NCBI GenBank assembly: GCA_016647705.1 | Contig: JAENRU010000488.1 | Span: 1,093,501 to 1,157,500, forward strand | DNA: 64,000 nucleotides | Source: Eucommia ulmoides | Lineage: Eukaryota; Streptophyta; Magnoliopsida; Garryales; Eucommiaceae | Direction of reading: 5' to 3' | Translations under genes and position numbers: made by a program | Shown: piece after piece, positions 12,000 to 23,220 of the stretch | Position numbering within the stretch: position 1 is the first letter of the stretch | How the letters are laid out: each line of letters begins with the position of its first letter | The notes under the pieces: generated by a model | What the model was told of the DNA's origin: nothing | The model's input: the letters and a program-made list of their open reading frames with translations, nothing else | The model's database searches: none

Positions 12000-13490
12000 T
12001 ATTCATTAGTATATTATTTGCTCCATCAGTAGCATTCTAATCCAAGTATCCAATGATTCATGTTCATAAAAACTCAAATAGCCAATAGCTAATTGAGTGT
12101 TTTTATTCTTCCTTTGGGTGGTTCAATTTCATACAGTGCTCTTTTATAGTAGTGTACTTCATAAAGTTTGGGGGAGTTTATGCAAATGATCTACCTGCAT
12201 ACACACGTGAAGACATGTTGATAATATGGCAACAGAAACAGAAACAGAAACATAATTCAAATCTGGTACATAACAAATCACAAAGACATATGGATTTGAT
12301 ATGAAAATGATCTACCCACGTACATAAAATCAAACATAAAATTAGGGATAACATTCTCTAAGAAAAACTGATGTAGATTCAAATGGCAGCATGAAAGAAA
12401 CAGAAATAGAAAATTGAGAACAATTTAGAAACGTTTGTTCTCAAATATGGCAACAGAACATAAACAGAAACATAATTCAAATCTGGAACATGACAAATCA
12501 CAAAAACATATAGTTTTGACATGAAAATTATCTACCTACATGCATAAAATCAAACATTATTAGGGATTATGTTTCACATTGACATTATTAGCTAAATTTC
12601 ATAAAATTAGGGATTTTGTTTCAAATGAATCTCTTGATATTATTTACTCTAATCTGTTGCAAACAATGAAATTCATGGGCAATTAGTTAGCTAACCACTA
12701 AATTGAACAAACCCTATATTTTAGACAGCATTCTCTAAGAAAAAGTGATACAGACTTCCATAACTAAAAAAATCATAGCAAAATATTAACATAAGTAATC
12801 TCAATGCATTTACATACTCACTTAACAACAAAGAATCTGTAAAGAACCAATTAACCCCAATTCTTTAGCCAAACTAAAACAAAAAACAAATTTTAGAACG
12901 ATAAACAAATTTCTTAAACAATTAAACATATTAGCACCGGTGAAATTGCAAAATATCACTTCATCACTGATGCTTTCACTTTCCAATCATTTCTTTGGGT
13001 CCAAAAATACGATAACATTATTGCAATTAAAATAGTTATTCATAAGAACTAAAACAAAATACCTTAGAAATCTAGATTAGAATCGTAATTTTTAGAAAAT
13101 AACTGCTCAGCCTCCTCTTCACGAATCTGGTTACAGAAACAAACATAAGGATTATTAAGATATCTAATTGAGTAAAACCTTCAAAAATTACTAAGAAAAA
13201 CAATAGCAGAAAAAGCAACCCTAGATTCTTCGATAAGCAAATTCGAGGCTCCAGTGAGATACTCTAATTAGAGGTTTCGTACACTCTAAGGCATAAAATC
13301 ATAACCGATATCCACAAAGAAAATGTGAATTGAAGCCAAGGGAAGAGATAAATGAATGACACTGGCGATGGCGATAAAATCAAGAATGACCGCTAAGGCT
13401 AGGAGCAAATTGAAAGCTGAGTATAACGATCCAGTTTTCTAGGGCTACCACGCGGTTTCTCTCCTTGGAAAAATTAATACTAAAACCGAT
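12000..13490. other. Non-coding stretch with direct repeat
   Basis: No gene recognised. A segment at about 12226-12345 (atatggcaacagaaacag through ttcaaatctgg and aaaatcaaacat) recurs at about 12447-12565, a direct repeat with a period near 220 bp. The more GC-rich DNA at 13,330-13,450 could be a minus-strand promoter or 5' UTR. Confidence 0.35.
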
Positions 13491-13499
13491 TAACCGCTA

Positions 13500-13890
13500 A
13501 TTTATTTCAAATTAATCCGAGAAATTTTACAAACAACGGCGATAGTTTTATTTATCGACGACGATAATTTTACTAAATAATCAATATTTTAATCAATAAA
13601 AATCTAATAAATTTCACACGACAATGATAATTAGAATTATTAAATTTACGAGCCGATTTTACAACAATGTAAAAATTGTATTTATCCCCCATCGACTCGA
13701 TATTAGGAGTTTGGGGTCCTCCCGAAACAGGTCCCAGGGTACCATGTGGGACCTGTGAGAATATTACTTAATATTTTTTGATCGGTTAAATTTAAATATT
13801 ACAGGGATAATATTTAAATTATAAATACTAGTATCAATTTTATAGTAATATTAAATATTTATAGACAATTGCTTTATAGTAATATTAAAT
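13500..13890. other. Left flank of the CACTA insertion
   Basis: AT-rich non-coding DNA ending in the target triplet aat (13888-13890). It may belong to an older LTR interrupted by the CACTA, because the right flank (23522 on) is of similar character. This was not proven. Confidence 0.3.
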
Positions 13891-14536
13891 CACTACAACA
13901 AAAATTACTTTTAAGGACACCTAAATGTGTCCTAATATATATTCTTCTGGAACACATTATATATTGAGGCAACTCAAAAATGTGTCCTATAAAATATTGT
14001 CCCAATAACTTATAAAGACACTTATTTTTTTGTCGCATTAGTTTATATTTATTAGGACACTATTATGTGTCCTAATAAATCTTTTGAGCATTTGTATTAG
14101 AAAGGCATTCGGGACCTAAATATGTGTCCCAATAAATTTTTGATAGGAAAAAACAATGCATCCCTTAAACCATTAATAAATAATATATACAACAATTTAA
14201 AGTGTCCCAAAAAGTAAAATTTAAAAAAAAATAATAAGAAATATATTTAATTTGGCTAAAACTAATAATTCAAATTTATCCAATTGAAAATCAAATATTA
14301 CTGAAAATTGTGAATCAAAATCTAGGAAGAGAATCGAAACAGAAACAAAAAATTTGTTTACTATAACAGATACGTTTATTATGTAGTCCACATTTTTGTT
14401 TGAAAACAAAAAAAAAAAAAAAAATCAAACAAAATTTTCTATTTTTTGTTTTCTAAGAACGGAAACAAAATCTATTTTTTGAGAAACAGAAACAAAATGC
14501 TAAGAACAAAAACAAAATCTGGAAACCTTTGAGAAC

Positions 14537-14671
14537 AACACCTCCCGCAAAATTAGCTCTCTTTAAAAACCTCCCTTTCATTCGTGGCCTCTTCTCAGCA
14601 TTCAGTTTACGAACCTCGTACCTTATTTTCTTTGAAAACAACCTCGTCCTTCTCTTCTCTCCATCCGCCAT
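14537..14671 (-). pseudogene. Captured CCT-domain fragment (CONSTANS/CIA2-like)
   Basis: The minus strand encodes [18 protein letters not shown], then [13 protein letters not shown] and LKR. This is the core of the plant CCT domain, a nuclear-localisation and DNA/HAP-binding module of CONSTANS-like, pseudo-response-regulator and CIA2-type proteins. The spelling resembles the CIA2/CIL type, from memory. The hallmark [19 protein letters not shown] residues are all present with no stop. Only about 40 codons remain. The Met in front is probably not a native start. The reading continues into low-complexity FLF-rich sequence. It lies inside the CACTA and outside the nested Helitron, so it is most simply a captured host-gene exon. 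Confidence 0.82.
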
Positions 14672-15101
14672 TGCACGTTTCTGTTTTCTGTTTACTGCTC
14701 TCCATATTTCTGTTTTTTGTTTACCGCTCTGTGATTGCCAAAATCTTCATCAAACACGACAAACAATAAACTAAAAAAATACTTTTACCTCATTAAATGT
14801 GAAATTCATACCTTGTCCTTTATTGATTGTCAAAAAATACGACTCATTTCAATCTTCAACCAAGGCAACTTGTACAAAAAGGAAATGCACAAATAATAGG
14901 AGTATAACTAAATAACTCTTATTCAATATTAGATCAAGGCATTAGCTAAAAATGAAAAATAACTTACTAAAGATAAAGGCCAAGCAATAGGTGCTCTAAT
15001 CGCATCATCAACGGTTTAAAAAAAATCCGTAAGATCTAATTAAATTTTCATCACTTTTTAATTAAAAAGAAAGTAGTCTATCTTTATGAATATACTGGTA
15101 A

Positions 15102-15490
15102 AACATAAACATACTTGAAAGGCAACAACCAAAGCCGAGCTTGAAGAAGAACAGCTTGAGATTAAATCGATTGCTTGAGAAATTGGATCGATTGAAGGTA
15201 TACTAGAAAATTATATTAGTCAGCCGAATTTATGTATCAAAGTAGAGTAAAAAAGAAATGGATTTATTCAATCACCTAATTCCAGATGCAGCGGCGAAAT
15301 TACTAAGCAATTCCAGAAATAATCGGAGCTGAAAGGCAAAAATTACGAAGCTATACCAGAAAATTTCTAAGGTATGGCAGAAAACTTAAACCTAAAACAT
15401 AAACATACCTGAAAGGCAGCAGCCAAAGCCGAGCTTGAAGAAGAACAACTTGAGATTGAATCGATTGCTTGAGAAATTGGATCTATTGGA
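15102..15490. repeat. Direct repeat of about 95 bp, 294 bp apart
   Basis: A block at 15102-15196 (starting aaacataaacatac, containing aaagccgagcttgaagaaga) recurs with few changes at 15396-15490. It lies in the left part of the CACTA. On the minus strand each copy ends at a possible GTATG donor, so an exon-like piece may have been duplicated. Function not recognised. Confidence 0.6.
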
Positions 15491-16300
15491 ACGATTATCC
15501 GCTATTAAACTCTTATCAATTCTCAAAATTTCTTCATTCTTTTTCTTCGATCGATTGAGAAGTCAGAAGAGAAGTTGGAAGAGAACTGAAGATTCTGGAA
15601 ATGAATGGACTGAGCGATGAATGGATTGAGCTCTGAAGATGAATGGATGAAGGGATTGAGCTTCTAATCGAGCTCACTCCCTAGCTCAAGTGTTTGAATG
15701 AAACAAGGAATTCTGCCATTGAATAGATGACCATGAAATAAGACCAAATGAAAAGTAGGCATTTACATCTAGGTATATCTAAAAACTAATATTTCTATTT
15801 TAGGTCAAACTCTTTTAATTGAAACTACCAAGGACCAAAGTGAAAATAAATAAAATAGAAAAGAAGTCTGAAAACACTTTAGTTCATAATTATATATACA
15901 AATAGTTTATACTTCTTTTTCAATTTGATTCATAATTATACTTTTCTAATTAGAGATTAAAAATGAAATTTTTATTTGTGCCCTTAAAACTCTTTTTTAT
16001 CTCTATTTTATTATATATATACTAGATGGAGAGCACGTGCAAGGCACGTGCCCACTATCTCTTTATTTGGTATATTTGTCAATTTTTTGTATTATTTGTT
16101 CGTTGAAGAATATTTAGCAAACATGATTAGTAAATTTTTATTAAAAAAAATTATGAAAAATTCTCTACCACTTTGTTCTTTAGCGTGAGTCGTTTGTCAA
16201 CGTAGATTCTATTTTTACCATACACGTTATTTTATTTTATTTTCTGAAAAAAGTAGTGGTTTAAAAAAATAGGAAAAATATTTAATATTTTTTTACAATA

Positions 16301-16303
<3 letters not shown>

Positions 16304-16351
<48 letters not shown>
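16304..16351. repeat. (AT)n microsatellite
   Basis: About 24 AT units, just inside the Helitron 3' end. Confidence 0.95.
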
Positions 16352-16353
<2 letters not shown>

Positions 16354-16736
16354 GTGTTTATATATTTGATTTTTAAAAAAATTGACTGGGTTACAAACAA
16401 TTTAAAAACAAATGATGTATCCGATCAATTTACGTTGTTATTGTAAATAAGTTAAAATCTACCCCTATCAAAATAAATATAATTTTTTATAATGTTATTA
16501 AGGTAAAGAACTCACCGAAAACAAGTGCTCAGTTACATTAAATAATGCAAAAGATGAAAATATCTCTTCAATTAAATGGTTGGTATTTATTCCACATTTT
16601 CTCCAATAAACCTCAGTCATTCTACCACAAACATATTTTTTATGGGATTTGCAAAGTAACACACTACAAATTAGGAGGAGAAGACCATGCAAAAAATAGT
16701 ATTTAAATGGGGACCAAGATTACTACCTTGCAAGTA

Positions 16737-16813
16737 ATCCCAGGCACATGGGCTTGCTTTCTTGCAAAGTACCACACCAAATCCAGGCAGTGACCCGAAC
16801 ATAGGCGATTTCT
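16737..16813 (-). other. Exon-like fragment captured in Helitron, unknown
   Basis: On the minus strand a CTACAG acceptor (16814-16816 side) and a CAAG|GTAGTA donor bound 77 bp that are open in all three frames. One reading is RNRLCSGHCLDLVWYFARKQ. I do not recognise the product. Confidence 0.3.
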
Positions 16814-17210
16814 CTGTAGAAATAGCAATAAAGAAAAAAAATACAATGCTAAGAGCATTTCTTGCAAAAATTACCCAAATTACAATAAGATTGATATAAA
16901 AATTGAAATAGAATGCAACGTTACCTCGTTATTTCAAGTGGCCAATAACTCTTATCAGCTACCATCTTCATCTAGATATAAGCAAAGTCATGAGGAGAAA
17001 TTAACGTCGAAGAAACAATGAAAAAACATTATAGCAAGGAAAGCCGCATACGCATAGAAAAGGAAGAATATCACCAACAAAAAGCATTATGAATAGCAAA
17101 AGGTTAACTGGAAAATGAATTCTTTCAAAAATCCAACAACCATAATTTTCATGGCAATAATTTACAAGGAAATGAAATTCAGCATGAAATGTGAAAATTA
17201 ATATTTTTTA

Positions 17211-18317
17211 GAGAAAAAGACCTTTTTGGTCCTTGAAAGATAACGAAAGTGTCCAATTGGCCCCTAAGATTTGAAACTCGACACATTTGATCTCAACATT
17301 TCAAAATCGTTCCAAATTGGCCCCTGAGGCAGATTCCGTTAAGTCAACTGACAGTCAACGTTTCATTAAGGGTATTTTAATCTTTTTATTCAAAGGGGTT
17401 AATTTGAGAAGTCATCTAAACTTCTAGGGTTCAAAATATTTTTTTTCTTTATTTCTTTCAGTTATTCTTCTTTGTCCCTACACCACCGAGCCAAACACCC
17501 TCCACCGCCGAACACCCTCCACCGCCGAACACCACCGCCAATTCTACCACGAAACCAAACAACACAACACTACCACCAAACGAACCAACACCGCCGTCTT
17601 CGCCAAAGAAGCAGAAACATGGGAAACAGAAATTGAACGAAAAACAAAAACTGAAATATGGGAAACAGAAGCAGAAACAAAAACATGGGAGCCACCGCAA
17701 GCTTAAACGACGCCTTAACCTTCTTCGACTTTTTGTCGGTTGCTACCGCCGTAACCGCCGCATCTGGTTCGACTTTTCGAAATCGAACCTAAGAATTCGA
17801 AACCCTTTCGAACGAAAACGAAATTGAAATCGAAAGATTTCGAAATCAACATTTTGATTTCGAAATCAAAAGCCTAGTTTCCATTTCGATTTCGTTTTCA
17901 AAACCAAACCTACGGTTAGATTTCGATTTCAAAAACGAAATTGAAATCAATCGAAAACCTTTCGATTTCAAAAACGAAATCGAAATCAAAAGTTTTCGAA
18001 ATTGAAAGCCTAGTTTCCATTTCGAAATCGAAATCGTTTTCAATTTCAATGCTAAGCAGACGACGAAGATGATGACAGTTGAAGCGATGGAGGATAGAGA
18101 AGAAGCGGATGACAATGAAGGCGACGGAGGACGGAGAAGAAGCAAACGAAGGCGATGGAGGATGTAGAAAAAGCAAACGACGGCAATGTAGGATGGAGAA
18201 GAAGCAGACGATGGAGGATGGCGAAGAAGAAGCAGACGACGATGGTCGAGGCGGTTGTGTGCTGGCATGGTGGTGCTCGGTGGTGCAGAGAAACAAAGGG
18301 TATGAGGAGCCAACAAG

Positions 18318-18350
<33 letters not shown>

Positions 18351-18654
18351 AAAAGAAAATGGTTTAGGAAAAAACATTTTGACCCCCTTAGTTTAACAAC
18401 ATATGCAAATAGACCCCACTAAATTAATAAGAATGAAATGATGTATGTACCCTTGATCAAACGTCATGGGCTTGTCACGTGACTTTTTCCATCTAATTCT
18501 CCCAAATTTTATTAACGGAACCCGACCCAAACCCGACTCAAGGGTCAATTTAGAACAATTTTGAAATGTTGAGATCAAATGTGTCGAGTTTCAAATCTTA
18601 TGGGCCAATTGAAAACTTTTGCCATCTTTCAGGGACCAAAAACGTCTTTTTCCC
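17211..18654. mobile_element. MULE with long TIRs, nested in the Helitron
   Basis: The ends GAGAAAAAGACC and GTCTTTTTCCC begin inverted repeats of about 130 bp (shared core gatttgaaactcgacacatt, tgatctcaacatttcaaaat). The flanks are ATATTTTTTA on the left and ATATTTTTA on the right, a near-exact 9-10-bp TSD typical of Mutator-like elements. The interior has no transposase. It holds proline/GAA-rich low-complexity DNA (17,470-17,700 and 18,060-18,300) and a block of TTTCGAAATC-type hexamers (17,770-18,050). The open frames over it are low-complexity and not credible genes. Confidence 0.85.
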
Positions 18655-19004
18655 ATATTTTTATGTGTCTAAATAAAGCAATAAATACCAAAGTGGGACA
18701 GAGATTAAAATTGAGGGGCTAAAAGTGTCGAGACTCCATCTATTTGACATGCCAATCTATAGTATCTAAACTTATACATCCTCATCAATATTGAATTATA
18801 ATTTCTAATAGTTTCTATTTGACAACCACCACAAAAATCCAATCCAAAAGATTAATTATCAATATGAAAAATATATTCATAATTTTATAAAAATAAATAA
18901 ATCAATCAAAATTTGGAACAGGAAAGGAAATCTACAAATGATAATAGGAGTTTGACATAAACCTCTTACAAAGATTAAGGAAGAGAACCCAAAACCTCTT
19001 TTTT

Positions 19005-19008
<4 letters not shown>

Positions 19009-19037
<29 letters not shown>
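19009..19037. repeat. (AT)n microsatellite
   Basis: About 14 AT units in the Helitron interior. Confidence 0.9.
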
Positions 19038-19039
<2 letters not shown>

Positions 19040-19755
19040 TTTATTTCCTTTCGTTTAGAATAGAAACATGATGATCCCAAAATAATATTTTTAACCCATT
19101 ATTTTTAACCCAAGATACAAGTTATATTTGACAAATTTAAAGACACAATAAATTGAATGCAAATGAATAATAATGAAAAATAGCTCTTATGGGAATATAT
19201 GTTTAGTTATAAGCAAAAGTAGAAAATACGAAAAATCTTTGCTAGTAATGTAAAGATGACATCTTATCTTAGAGTTATCCATATAAAGTAACTCTTAATC
19301 CAAAAGAATTTGATTGAGAAAAATTAGGGAGAGCGATTTCAGACCGTCAATCTCCTAAAAAATAAAAAATAAGGTGCCATTTGGTAAAAGGTTTTTTAAG
19401 TATTTTTTGACTTAAAGTCCTTCTACTTGAAAGCAAGAGCACAAATTAAAAAAATTGTTCAATAATGGATAGATAATCCTTATTTTCACACATGCACAAC
19501 TATTTAAATAGAAAAAGGTAACATGTGGGTAAAAGTAAATAGCTGAAAACAACAATAGACCATCCCATTTGGCTTATCTCAGCCTCGATCACAACATGCA
19601 ATGGACATTTATTCATTACTTTTATTCAGATAAACCAATTGAAAACAAATGTATAGTCATGGAATTATAACCATCGCCCCCCGCATCCCGAGCCCACCCA
19701 ACCAAAAGAAAAATAACAGGTGATGCAAATTTCATCTTAGACATACCTAGCATAC

Positions 19756-19898
19756 CTTGCCAATGAGAGCATGCTGAAAAACTCGGGTTTTATTAGTAAC
19801 ACCCTTCTCGAAATTCTGAGCCACCTCAACTTTAACCCCGGAAGATTATGCAGCAGTGTCTTCATGGCATTTTTGTTTGTTCTTGTAGCATGCAAGAC
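19756..19898 (-). other. Exon-like fragment captured in Helitron, unknown
   Basis: On the minus strand a TTTGTAG acceptor is followed by 143 bp open in one frame (VLHATRTNKNAMKTLLHNLP, then GLKLRWLRISRRVLLIKPEF), ending at a CAAG|GTATG donor. The splice-site geometry is good. The product is not recognised and the frame is uncertain. Confidence 0.3.
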
Positions 19899-20706
19899 CT
19901 ACAAATATCAAATAAAATTTGAAAGCATCCCAAATCAAGTCTTACAAATAAAAAATATATATGAATCGCAGATGTTGAATTAAAGTTCTTCAAGAGGGGG
20001 AAAAAAACACATAAAAAAAGGTAAATCAGTGAAACACATTCAACATGAAACAGATACAACACACAAAAACAAGTGGAAGTTAAAAAGAAGGCATGTGGAT
20101 GCTTTGAGTGACACAAGATGTGAGTGACATAAGAAGTGGGAGTGAATATATAACAAACGTTGAATTTATCTCTGAAAGTACAAATACTGAAGCTAACCAT
20201 ATCACACGAGCTCAAGGTTGGTAGATTTCTGCATCTCAAATTGGAAAGGAATGGCCGTTATAGCTCGAATTGGAAAGGAATGGTCGCTCGTATATTTCAT
20301 CTTTCTATTCCATACTACTAAGAGAAAGTAGATTAAAAGAAAAGCTCAGAAGGCTTAAGGAGAGGAAACCTTCTACTGATGTTAATGACAAGATTAAAGA
20401 CACTGGAAATGAGATTGGTAAGTGAATGAAAGAAGAAAGGATTTAGGAGCAGAAAAGATCAAAAGGTGTACTGAATTAAATTTAGGGATAGAAATTCAAC
20501 ATATTTTCACACAAAGTTTAAAGTAGTCGATAAGAAAATGAAAGTAGTCGATATTTGTACTTAATATTGTATAATTTTCATTTTCCGCGTAATAGTCGAG
20601 AAAAATGAAATCTCCAATTAATAATAAGTATAAAGAGTTTTGTAAATATGCCTTAACCATTTTATTAGGTGTTTTCATATTAAAATGACAGTAAAAAAGA
20701 TTCAAA

Positions 20707-20928
20707 TATATATATATATATATATATATATCAGGATGATAATTTAAATAAAAGTCTATCTGTATATTCAGCGATAAAAGATAACATGTATGTAATGTAA
20801 TTTGAATATATAATTTTTTTAATTTTTTTTTTTTTTTTATAGAAGTAGAGATATTAAAATATCTACAATTTTTTCTAATTAAAACTATTTCAATTGAAAA
20901 GACAAAATCTATATCTAACAACAACAAC

Positions 20929-20975
<47 letters not shown>
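20707..20975. repeat. Two (AT)n microsatellites and poly-T
   Basis: (AT)n at 20707-20732 and 20932-20975, with a poly-T tract near 20815-20838 between them. No gene. Open frames here are repeat artefacts. Confidence 0.9.
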
Positions 20976-20977
<2 letters not shown>

Positions 20978-21574
20978 AATACATTTATTTTATATTTATG
21001 GTGTTACATATTTTTAATAATCATTAAAGTTTTTACTTTTCTACACATAATTGGACTATTTGTTTTACACCCCATGAGACTATCTAATTTGTGTTTGTTG
21101 TTTGTTTGTTTGTTTTTTTCTTTCTTTCTTTCTTTTTTTTTTTTTTTTTTTAATTCAAAAAGTAAATTTTAAAAGTATATTTTCTTACAAAAATATTAAA
21201 CCAAAAGATTGCTTATGCATATATTTAATTATTTATAATATACAGATATATTAAATTATTTTTCTCTCAAAATTTAAGAAAGTGCACCTTAAGGGAAATG
21301 TTGATTTTATTTTAAAATTTTGAACACTTCATACAAATGAATAATAATATAAACTTTCCCTTATACAAGGATATAGATATAGAGGGTAAATGATTTATTT
21401 TTTTTAGAAATTTAAAAAAAATTATCCGTTAAGGACAAGTTGATTTTCTTTTAAAATTTTCAAAAATTCCTTGTATATCTAAGTGCGTTTACGGGTTCAA
21501 AGTGAAATGTAACCTTGCACAAAGTAAAATAAGAATCGGTAAATGAAAATGAGGCCAACAAACTTTACTTAATT

Positions 21575-21929
21575 TGTCTTTTGGTTCTAGGAGGTTGAAC
21601 TGCCCTAAGCTAGATAAGCTCATTCTCCATCAAAAACTTTTGCAAGAGCCTGCAAAAAAAGGGGGAAGAAAATACAAATTAGACCAGGCTGTATCGCATT
21701 GAAAGCATAACAAAACTTCCAAAGTTGTTGCCCAACGTGCGATGATAACAAGTCAATTGCCCAAATGCACATGCTTTTGTACAAGGGTGTGGAGTCAATT
21801 CAACTCCTACATCAATAGGTAAATAAATACCTTTAGTGCAACACGCTTTGAACGTGAGGGCATAAGACTTGACTAATTTGTAGATAAGAATGTCAAAGGG
21901 CGTATTTTGATCTCGCAACCATGGGTGAG
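21575..21929 (-). pseudogene. Captured CDPK-related kinase (CRK) fragment, two exons
   Basis: The first exon-like block (21929-21841, minus) starts after a TTTGCAG acceptor and reads AHPWLRDQNTPFDILIYKLV then KSYALTFKACCTK. This is the end of the kinase domain and the start of the junction region of plant CDPK-related kinases. It stops at an AAAG|GTATTT donor. After an intron of 191 bp and a TTTGCAG acceptor, the second block (from 21649) gives ALAKVFDGE, a stop, AYL and, after a one-base shift, QFNLLEPKD. That matches the order of the EF-hand-like region. Stops, a frameshift and lost residues show it is dead. The retained intron points to DNA-level capture by the Helitron, in its sense orientation. 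Confidence 0.8.
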
Positions 21930-22004
21930 CTGCAAATGTAGAACCATAGGCTACATTTCTATTACAGATAGACGACCATTTTTTGTTAAATAAGTTTTCA
22001 AAAA

Positions 22005-22275
22005 AACTGAATCGTTATCGAAACAACTCATCCGACCAATTTTGACGATTATTTAAAAATTATTCACTAATCCGTTTTGAGTGTTCTAAGTTTTGTTATG
22101 TAGTGTTATGAACATAATTTATATACAAAAAATTTAGTTCATTTCTGTTACGAATATGTAATCTTTTGTTAATTCCAAATTGCCGAAAAAAATTCTGTCG
22201 TTATCGAAATAGCTCATCTAGTCAACTTTGGGGATTTTTTAAAATTTATCCACATGTCCGTTTTTAGTGTTGTAA
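22005..22275. repeat. Two diverged tandem units of about 190 bp
   Basis: cgttatcgaaacaactcatc at about 22013 and cgttatcgaaatagctcatc at about 22200 begin matching segments that also share a gtccgttttnagtgtt-like phrase. Non-coding. Confidence 0.6.
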
Positions 22276-22445
22276 AAAGCATGATAGAGTGTTTTGAATC
22301 TAATTTGTGCGCAAAAACAAATAAATTTATTTAAAATATCGATAGTTTTCCGTTAATCAACTCAAAGTTGCCGAAAATTTTATAAATTTGGTGGGTCAAA
22401 ACGGATTTCCTTTTTCCTTTTTTTTTTTTGGGGGGGGGTGGTTAA

Positions 22446-22578
22446 ACCCGGGGTTTGGAACCCCGGGTACTGCATAGAACCTGGGGTTCCAAACCCAGGG
22501 TATAAAATGCAAAAAAAAAAAAAAGTAATTTTTTTTTATGTTTTTTTTATTTAATACCCGGGGTTCCGAACCCCGGGT
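22446..22578. repeat. Three CCCGGG palindromes
   Basis: Near-perfect 23-bp palindromes: acccggggtttggaacccc plus gggt at 22446-22468, a weaker form at 22479-22501 and a third at 22556-22578. Each can form a GC-rich hairpin in otherwise AT-rich DNA. A G-run precedes them at about 22430. Confidence 0.8.
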
Positions 22579-23143
22579 ATATAGGGGGCCCCATAGACCC
22601 AGGAATTAGATTATCGGGTAATTCTATTTTCGTAATTAAATTTAAAATAGTGCTAGTTCAATATTTTTGTTTTAAAAAAATTCTAGAAACGTAAATGACT
22701 CCACCATTGTCGACGTAGGAACAGTTGTTTTGGTGAAAGAAGTGATGCGATTAGGTGATAATTTGGCGAAAAAAATTCATATATGCGGGACCATTGGCTC
22801 TGCGTCTGCTGCGTGAAGAAAGGAAAGAGAGAGAGCTTGTACAAGAAGTCAAAAAGAGAGGAGAGCAATTGGAGAGACATGAAAATCATCTATGTATCTT
22901 TCCCCCTTTTGTTTACTGTTTCTGTGAAAAGAAGAAACACTTGGTTGAAAGACACCACACGTTGGGGGGTATAGTGGAAGAAATGTTGTGAGTTTAAGAG
23001 CACATTGTCATCACTCATCATGATAACACGTGAGAGATAAGATTAGTGGCTTTTTGGAAATATGTATGTAAGCTAAGTACATTTTGGTAAAACCACTTAG
23101 CCAAATGAATAGTGTCTCATACCTTTACTTTATATAAGAGTAA

Positions 23144-23146
<3 letters not shown>

Positions 23147-23207
<61 letters not shown>

Positions 23208-23220
23208 ATTTATATATATA
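23147..23220. repeat. (AT)n microsatellite at Helitron 5' junction
   Basis: Long AT run at the Helitron/CACTA junction. It probably continues the same AT target seen left of 16022. Confidence 0.9.

Larger units (their letters stand above)
16022..23146 (-). mobile_element. Non-autonomous Helitron nested in the CACTA
   Basis: Read on the minus strand, the left end is a Helitron 3' terminus: a 10-bp-stem hairpin (gggcacgtgc, 3-nt loop, gcacgtgctc), a short spacer, then CTAG followed by T. The right end is a plausible 5' terminus starting TCCTTACTCTTATATAAAG after an A. The insertion lies between A (16021) and T (23147) in an AT-repeat target, as expected for Helitrons. No Rep/helicase is present inside. 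It carries exon-like fragments with introns, all on its own sense strand, including a CDPK-related kinase piece. The 3' end is convincing; the 5' end rests on the TC start and A|T context. Confidence 0.7.

Noticed and set aside
16022-16060. GC-rich inverted repeat as a transcription terminator
   Set aside because: The context (CTAG|T next to the hairpin in a plant genome) fits a Helitron 3' end, and terminator hairpins of this kind are bacterial.
17458-18396. Open frames on both strands in the MULE interior
   Set aside because: Composition is low-complexity (Cys/Phe, Ser/Pro, Lys/Arg) and follows the GAA/TTC and hexamer repeats; no domain.
20496-21172. Open frames with long Ile-Tyr runs
   Set aside because: Direct translation of (AT)n tracts.
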